Part shown: positions 57,903 to 64,000 of the stretch, one piece after another
How positions within the stretch are numbered: the first letter of the stretch is position 1
How the letters are laid out: each line of letters opens with the position of its first letter
Assembly (NCBI RefSeq): GCF_016097555.1
Contig: NC_054702.1
Coordinates: forward strand, 87,432,905-87,496,904
Direction: 5' to 3'
Length of the DNA stretch: 64,000 nt
Origin: Gigantopelta aegis
Taxonomy: Eukaryota > Mollusca > Gastropoda > Neomphalida > Peltospiridae
Position numbers and translations under genes: made by a program
Notes under the pieces: model-generated
The model's database searches: none
Told to the model about the DNA's origin: nothing
The model's input: the letters and a program-made list of their open reading frames with translations, nothing else

Positions 57903-60193
57903 ATGAAGATGCTGATTGTCCTGGTTCTGATGCTTGCTGTGGGTTCCAGTATGCAAGACGGTGAGCCAAGTATTTCACAACTCACTCGGTATTTAATCAA
58001 TAATTCAGGGCGACCACATTTTCGGAATTTTCGTCTCGTATCCGGAATTCCGGAATTAATGCAAAAAACTAAACAGAATTGTTTTCAAATTCACTATTCA
58101 CTGTTTTTAAAACCAACCATTTCTTATTGCATTCTACATTTTCGGAATTAAATATGTGTATCTCTCATTTTAGCAAATTAAAGTAGTGTCTGCAGAGTTA
58201 TGTGGCATTACAAAGGTCTGTGTATATTGGTTGCATTTGTCATCAGCCGACCAATGAAAATATACCTGACAAGCAAGTAAACTGAAGCCATGGGAACATT
58301 TTCCTTTTACTTACTATACTTGTGTAATTTATACATCTTTTAAAAAACAATTTGGAACATGATAGACTTGTGCTCATACTATACTATGGTGATGCATACA
58401 ATTCCACTACGGTCAATGAAAACCCGAACAGGGGAACAACGCTCGAGTAAACAAAAGAAGATGCATGAATTAATTTTATAAAATTAGTGACGAGGAGCTT
58501 ATTTTGGGTTTGATATTTTAAATGTATACTAAATTTCGCGACGGAACAAACGCCAAATACTGTTGTTACAGCTTATTTCCTTTATAGTAAAAAAGTAGTT
58601 TGCTAATACACATGGGATCAATTTTTTTTTTTATTAAAGGTCTGATCATTTAAGGCTTGGCATGCAATACATTATGAAAACTCAGAAGTGGCTGGAGTAT
58701 TTCCACTAATCCAAACACACACCAATTCTGTTGTAAGAGGGAGTGTGCTCGCAAACATTTTTCTTTTGTATAACGACACCACTATAGTACATTGATATAT
58801 TAATCATCGCTACTGGATATCAAACATTTAGTAATTCTGACAGTCTTAGATCCGCTACATTTTTCCATTAGTTGCAGGGGATCTTTTATATGCACCATCT
58901 CACAGACAGAATAACACATATCATTGCCTTTGATATACCAGTCGCGGTGCACATATTGGAACGACAAAAAATGGGCCTACCAACGGGGATCGATCCTAGA
59001 CCGACTGCGCTTCAGGCATGCGCTTTACCACTGGGCTTCGTCCCGCCACCTCTCGAACATTTTGACTGGCTTCCAACGTGTTCTATCATTTAATACTAGG
59101 AGTAAAAACCAGTCTAGCGAGCGACCACGACCTTTTATCTACATGTTTGGTTCAATCCTATAACCTGTAAGGATTGTGAATAAAATGTTGTATCATATGC
59201 TTTTATCTTTGTTACGCAAACAGTGGTTCCTTAACCATGTGTCCGACGTCATATAACAGTAAATAAAATGTGTTGAGTGCGTCGTTAAATAAACCATTTC
59301 CTTCAAACGGTGGTATACTACATAGATACACAGATACACCATATATATTTCAAGCACAAGGCTACTTGACACAGTGGTACTAGATGAAATAAAATTGCAT
59401 ACAATTATTGCCCCGATGAAACTAATCGTTTTTACAACCAGCACACTCATATTCCTAACCAATCACAGGACGTGTGGTGTTAACTTCACTATCAAAAGTT
59501 GGGTGCACCTCGAACTTTAACCAACCCGTTAGTTATTTGGTTTAGTACTACTTACAGCGCCCAGATTCCCGAAGCTATCTCAGTGCTACGATATCGTAAA
59601 ACAATCGTAGGCTATGGCAAACTTTAATTGTATTAAATTTTATAAAAATCATTCATACATACATACATACATAGTGTGCTCCCTCCCTCCAATATAAAAT
59701 CCTGGCAACGCCAGTGCGTCGATGTGGCGTCATAGCTTACGACGGTTTTACGATATCATAGCGCTGAGATAGCTTCGACAATCTGTACCCAGGCCCGTAG
59801 GACCGAAATCTAGAGTGATGGTATACACTTTCTGGTGGAGGGGGCACATGTATACAAGACATATTTTTATCTTTATGTATACAGAGTAGGATAAACAAAA
59901 CAAAACACGTACATTTTCGACCTCAAGAGTGGGGCAGAGAGTTCTGTCCATGACAGGGAGTGTACGTTGATACTGATTAATGCTTTATATGTTTCCGTTC
60001 TCTAGATCCCAGGTGTAAGCTGCCAAAAGACGATGGTGACTGTGGAGACACCATGCACTATAATGCTCATCTCAGGTGGTACTACGACGCAGCGTCCAAC
60101 AGCTGCGAGGTATTTGAGTTCTTTGGATGTGGAGGGAACGAAAACAGATTCGCAGACAGTCTGGACTGTGTTTTACGGTGTATCAAAAACTGA
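57903..60193 (+). CDS. Secreted Kunitz-type protein 2 (two coding exons)
   Basis: Coding exons 57903-57960 and 60006-60193 join through a phase-1 intron (G|GT...AG) to give 81 residues, stop TGA 60191-60193. An acceptor (TTTCCAG) ends at 57895, seven bases before the ATG, so an upstream 5' UTR exon is expected. Residues 1-16 or so are a signal peptide (MKMLIVLVLMLAVGSS). The rest is one Kunitz domain: six Cys, RWYYD before Cys3, FFGCGGNENRF and a CVLRC end. Spacing is C-x8-C-x20-C-x7-C-x12-C-x3-C; only the second loop departs from the classic 15. The residue after Cys2 (classic P1 position) is Gly, so trypsin-like specificity is not expected from that site. The intron carries a SINE, a SINE fragment, a dispersed repeat and a MITE. 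Confidence 0.9.
58767..59048 (-). mobile_element. SINE (minus), second head type, in the Kunitz 2 intron
   Basis: TATAACGACACCACTATAGT at the tail side, GGATCTTTTATATGCACCAT in the body, and GGCGGGACGAAGCCCAGTGG (minus) as head. CTCG-AACATTTT occurs on both sides as an imperfect target duplication. Confidence 0.9.
59216..59302 (+). mobile_element. SINE 3' fragment
   Basis: GGTTCCTTAACCATGTGTCC, ATAAAATGTGTTGAGTGCGT and CGTTAAATAAACCATTTCC are the last 90 bp of the 6119-type SINE. Confidence 0.85.
59351..59557 (+). repeat. 207-bp dispersed repeat, copy 2
   Basis: CAAGCACAAGGCTACTTGAC to TTTAGTACTACTTACAG, collinear with 17021-17227. Confidence 0.75.
59563..59784. mobile_element. MITE, CGAAGCTATCTCAG family, good copy
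   Basis: CGAAGCTATCTCAGTGCTAC followed by GATATCGTAAAAC pairs with GTTTTACGATATCATAGCGC and TGAGATAGCTTCG over about 45 bp. The core is short and non-coding, with (CATA)n near 59655. A degraded copy is at 14367-14494. Confidence 0.83.
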
Positions 60194-60312
60194 CTTACAC
60201 ATTAAAGTCGGGATTATAACCTGCATATTAAAGTCAGAAAATAATTTGGAGATAAAAGTATTAAAGTCTTCTTCAGATAAATGTTGTTTTGTTGTTATTG
60301 TTTGTTTGTCTG

Positions 60313-60445
60313 TTTGGTTGGTTGGTTGGTTGGTTGGTTGGTTTGTTTGTGTGGTTATTTGGTTGGTTTGTGTGGTTAGTTGGTTGGTGTGGTTGGTTGG
60401 TTGGTTGGTTTGTGTGGTTAGTTGGTTGGTTTGTGTGGTTAGTTG
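60313..60445 (+). repeat. (TTGG)n low-complexity repeat in the Kunitz 2 3' flank
   Basis: GGTTGGTTGG units with irregular GTGTGGTTAG spacers. It begins about 120 bp after the stop codon and may be transcribed in the 3' UTR; AATAAA hexamers occur near 60516 and 60539. Confidence 0.9.
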
Positions 60446-60732
60446 GTTTATTCATTCATTATTGAAGTAACTGACCTAATTCTAAACTGCTTTTATTGAA
60501 TTTAGCTTAATGCAAAAATAAATATAACTAATTAAAAGAATAAATCCATTTATTTCTGATATCCCTAAACTTCTATAACAATAATTGAACAATACGGTTG
60601 AAGTTCCAAAATGTATCTTAGGATTGTTAGGACTAAATTAAAAATACCGGGAACGTTCCCCCAAAATGTACCCCTCTCTCCGTCTTCTAACCCTCCACTC
60701 TCACCCTCCACCTCCCCCCTCTTACCCGAACC

Positions 60733-60786
60733 CAGTCCCTATCAGCTTTATGTCCGATGGCTTAACCACGATACCACTGAGACCAC
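60733..60786 (-). mobile_element. Head fragment of the third SINE type
   Basis: AGCTTTATGTCCGATGGCTT followed by AACCACGATACCACTGAGAC is the reverse of the tRNA-like head seen at the right end of 45950-46225. Confidence 0.55.
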
Positions 60787-61059
60787 TTAGAAACAATCTC
60801 ACTGGCCGCATGTAAAACCGCGAATGTCTGTGTTATACTGGTAATCAGAGCTGACAATATATATACATTCGAACTTCCCATCCTCGCTCTTTATCCCTAA
60901 ATATGGGATAAAGTCCAATATTAAATCTGAAAATGTCCCCGAAATTTGCTCACTGGCCTTTGTAGGTAGAGCTTCCACCCGTCTTTTGTGGATCTTTCGG
61001 ATTCCCTCCAGTAGTTCTCCTGTGCAAGCTAGGAGTTATCTGTGGGCCAAATTCAATAG

Positions 61060-61140
61060 ACATCAAACAGTTCACTTCCGGGTGAGAGTTCATTCATCGA
61101 TAGTTCCTAATCGTGACACCTGTTGCTGTTCACATATTTG
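61060..61140 (+). repeat. Dispersed repeat pair, copy 2 (left part)
   Basis: CAGTTCACTTCCGGGTGAGA, GTTCATTCATCGATAGTTCC and GTTCACATATTTG match the minus strand of 53935-54005. Confidence 0.55.
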
Positions 61141-61278
61141 TAGTCTAGTATTTAGAAAAGAATTAAGAATTTTTTAGTACCTTTGCGGGATTCGAACCTG
61201 ATGCACTGAACAACGTACGATCGAAGGTTTTACTTTTAACCTTTCAGTCATCATGTATTGAACACTTGTACATTGACA

Positions 61279-61280
<2 letters not shown>

Positions 61281-61356
<76 letters not shown>
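61281..61356 (+). repeat. (AT)n microsatellite
   Basis: About 37 TA units in an unbroken run. Confidence 0.97.
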
Positions 61357-61359
<3 letters not shown>

Positions 61360-61472
61360 AAGGATTATTATTTCTTATATTCGCGTTCCTCTTCCCAACA
61401 CAGATAAAAACACAAAAAATTGATGCAATCATTCATCTTTAAAATTAACTAAATATTTAGCTGCATTACTTT

Positions 61473-62071
61473 GGTCGTGCCCATTGGTCCGCCTGATACG
61501 ACCATTGGGCTATTTCTCGCTCCAACCAATGCACCACGACTCGTATATCAAAGGCCGTGGATGGTGCATATAAAAGATCCCTTGATAATAATGGGTCCAC
61601 TTAACGAGCTACTCTTGGCATACTAATCTTCCAAAACTATATGTAGCTCCCTTCTTTTTATATTTTAGCAGACCGTTCAAAACTGCGACTAATTTCCTTC
61701 ACAAATGTGCGCACCCATTCTCTTTGGCTTAATCCTACGGGACTTTCCAAATTCCATAGCACCATACCACCCTCCGCCTGTTACCGGCCCCGGTAGGACT
61801 GCTGGTACTCCCTTGCACCAGCCAGTGCAGGCGGTCCCCCCTCCAACCCACCCCACCCCTTTCCTGTCCTGGACAGAGGAGCCGGCACCTGTGCCCAGGA
61901 TAGACTTGCGCTACAGCAGCTTGTTCTGAATGTGCACGTTAAATACTCTGACCTGACCTGACCTAATAATGGGAAAATGTAGCGGGTTTCCTCTCTAAGA
62001 CTGTCAAAATTACCAAATGTTTGACATCCATTTGACATTAATAAAAAAAATGTGTTCTAGCGATATCGTTA
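61473..62071 (+). mobile_element. SINE split by a second element
   Basis: GGGCTATTTCTCGCTCCAAC and ATGGTGCATATAAAAGATCC precede the insertion. AATGTAGCGGGTTTCCTCTC and TTTGACATCCATTTGACATT follow it, ending in a decayed tail. The insertion occupies 61596-61963. Confidence 0.88.
61596..61963 (+). mobile_element. (TGACC)n-tailed element nested in a SINE
   Basis: 368 bp bounded by a perfect 10-bp duplication TAATAATGGG (61586-61595 and 61964-61973). It ends GTGCACGTTAAATACTC then TGACC repeats, the simple tail expected of a LINE-mobilised retroposon. The 5' part has no recognised tRNA head. GGTACTCCCTTGCACCAG and GACTTGCGCTACAGCAGC lie inside. It has no coding capacity. Confidence 0.85.
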
Positions 62072-62087
62072 CATTTTTATTTTATTT

Positions 62088-62162
62088 TGATAGTACTGTT
62101 TTATGCTGTTAAAGTCATAATTGATCTCGTACAGTTCCACGTATTGACTATTACACAGCTAC
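62088..62162 (+). repeat. Dispersed repeat pair, copy 2 (right part)
   Basis: TTTTGATAGTACTGTTTTAT and ACAGTTCCACGTATTGACTA match 54131-54213. Confidence 0.6.
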
Positions 62163-62784
62163 AATACGGTTGACATTAAACTACCTTAATGTATGCAAAT
62201 TGTTACTATAAAACTTATGCCCTCCCCCCTCCCCTCACCACCACCACCACCACCACCCCACCACCGCCAAATTTTAAACACTGTTTACAATGTCTGTGAA
62301 TGGTGGGGATATTCTGACTGGTATCTGCTTTCTCGTGACGTTTAGCCATTATGACGTCATGAATAATGTGATTATAAACGCGACTTTGTTAACATAACGA
62401 CAAATATCTTTGGAACAAGAGAGCATAACATTTCGTTTGTGATATTTCAGTTTTGTGTTGAGAAATAATAAAAACAAACTATGTTATATACTTTAGTAAT
62501 TTAAGAACTATTTTTAAGAATGTACTGATTCACAAAATGTGAAACTACGTCATTAATCATTAACCATATTCATACACATAATTGTTGCGTAACACATACA
62601 TGAACTCTGCCGCTAAAGAGCAACAGCCAGGTACATCATTTTATTTTAAATTTTTTATTTAAAAATGATATTATATATTTAAACAAATTCGGTATTGTTG
62701 ATATCATACATTAAGAAAATATTATATGTACGTCCCGTTAGATACGTGCAGAAATCATACTTTCGTCAAAAACCTTTTATAAAA

Positions 62785-62801
62785 GATGATGATGATGATG
62801 G

Positions 62802-62834
<33 letters not shown>

Positions 62835-62891
62835 CGACGATGACGATGATGATGATGGTGATGGTGATGATGGTGATGATTACGATCATGA
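62785..62891 (+). repeat. (GAT)n trinucleotide repeat
   Basis: About 30 GAT/GAC units with GGT interruptions. It produces a poly-Asp open frame that is not a gene. Confidence 0.93.
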
Positions 62892-63515
62892 TCTGTTATA
62901 TATAATTTATAAATTTTTTGGTACTACATGTATAAACATTAAACCACTTTTAATATATGCAGTTTGTTACTTTAAACGAAGATAGTTAATCGTGTTTTTC
63001 GTGTATTACAAAATAAACTGGTGGGTATGGCTAGGGGTCGATATTTCTTTTTCAACAAAACAAAAGAAAAAACGCAGGACCTTTTGAAAGTATTTCTTAT
63101 TTATTTTTTATTAACAAATAAGATAATGACTTATTTAAGTGCAAATAAACATATATCAGTGTAAAGTCTCTCTTTTGAACGAAGTATATTTAAATTTAAA
63201 TCCGTTTGTGGTAATAGCCATAACTTTGTATATGACAGGCAGTTGGACTAGGTGATATTTTATGTTACGTCCCCTGCTTTGTTGTTAACGCCTGGTGCAA
63301 GAACAACATCTGTGATACTGCAAGATGCATGTCCACATCATTCAATAACATGGAAAAACAGCAAATTTCCTACGTGCATACTCCAGGTGTTTTGTGGGAA
63401 AGGCAATCACTCTGTTGCCTTCCCGATTTGAATATCAGCCTTACTTAGACATCTCAGGTTCATAACGAGTTATTACATATCAAACATGTAATATGTTGGT
63501 AACAATTAACCATAA

Positions 63516-63746
63516 GCTATTTCTCGTTCCAGCCACTGCAACACGACTGGTATATCAAAGGCCGTGGTATGAGTTATCCTGTCTGTGGGATGGTGCATAT
63601 AAAAGATCCCTTGCTACTAATGGAAAAATGTAGCGGGTTTTCTTTCTAAGACTAAATGTCAAAATTACCAAATGTTTGACATCCAATAGCCGATGGTTAA
63701 TAAATCAATATGCTCTAGTGGTGTCGTTAAAGAAAACAAACTGTTT
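63516..63746 (+). mobile_element. SINE, 5'-truncated
   Basis: Starts at CTATTTCTCGTTCCAGCC, so the tRNA head is absent. The body and tail (GTGTCGTTAAAGAAAACAAA) are otherwise well preserved. A perfect 15-bp duplication AACAATTAACCATAA flanks it (63501-63515 and 63747-63761). Confidence 0.94.
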
Positions 63747-63830
63747 AACAATTAACCATAATTGTGAAACATGACTGAAGCCAACACAGATATTTTTCAT
63801 AACAGTCGAGATATTTTTTCATAACGCCTG

Positions 63831-63930
63831 TGACCCCCCCCCCCCCCCCCCCTTCGGTCCAAAACTCCCGTATCAGCCAATGGTGCAGACACCCCCACAC
63901 CCCCACACCCCCACACCCCCACACACACAC
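63831..63930 (+). repeat. Poly(C) and (CACCC)n low-complexity tract
   Basis: A C run at 63834-63852 and CACCCC/CACACA repeats at 63889-63930. Confidence 0.9.
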
Positions 63931-64000
63931 ACTTCCTGCACGCGCCTGCATATGTAGTTCTTTTGCGGAAAACCCCCAAAATTATCATCAATGAGTATTG

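Noticed and set aside
60273-60470. Open frames over the TTGG repeat on both strands (NQPTNHT and WLVGWLV repeats)
   Set aside because: They are translations of a tetranucleotide repeat next to the Kunitz 2 stop codon.
62695-62985. Poly-Asp open frame
   Set aside because: Produced by (GAT)n; no start context, splice sites or domain.

Overview
The window looks like nuclear DNA of a mollusc, most likely a marine gastropod. It is AT-rich, its genes are split by introns, and it is crowded with small transposable elements. The best lineage clue is about twenty copies or fragments of tRNA-headed SINEs ending in the GTCGTTAAAYAAAACAAAC-type tail I associate with molluscs. Species cannot be read from the sequence.

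Four host genes are supported. (1) The 3' half of a seipin gene (BSCL2 homologue, lipid droplet biogenesis), + strand, coding exons 4440-4574, 6806-6903, 7474-7685 and 9525-9763; its 5' exons lie upstream of the window. (2) A complete PIGF gene (GPI-anchor synthesis), - strand, five coding exons from 29952 down to 17323, convergent with seipin. (3) A small secreted Kunitz-type protein, - strand, 38061 down to 35287. (4) A second small secreted Kunitz-type protein, + strand, 57903-60193. The two Kunitz genes share one architecture: a splice acceptor just before the ATG, a signal-peptide exon, a phase-1 intron, then one Kunitz exon.

Layout: 1-2431 unclassified repeat-like DNA; 2434-4186 a dead Tc1/mariner element carrying a nested MITE; 4440-10830 seipin and its 3' UTR; 10831-17322 convergent intergenic space; 17323-29952 PIGF, whose introns hold an open-frame Tc1 transposon (26098-27567), a THAP-containing element and a 600-bp inverted-repeat element; 29953-35286 repeat-rich intergenic DNA; 35287-38072 Kunitz gene 1; 38073-57895 gene-poor repeats including minisatellites, MITEs, SINEs and a solo LTR; 57896-60193 Kunitz gene 2; 60194-64000 repeats.

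The most unusual observation is at Kunitz gene 1. The 5' splice site after the signal-peptide exon is the first unit of a tandem array. Six units each carry GTAAGT, spaced 42, 42, 39, 42 and 39 bp (all multiples of three), in an open frame. Choice among these donors would insert 13- or 14-residue modules between signal peptide and Kunitz domain without changing frame. Other points of note are a partial tandem duplication of a PIGF exon with its splice acceptor, several element-in-element insertions with exact target duplications, and SINE heads of two types joined to similar bodies.
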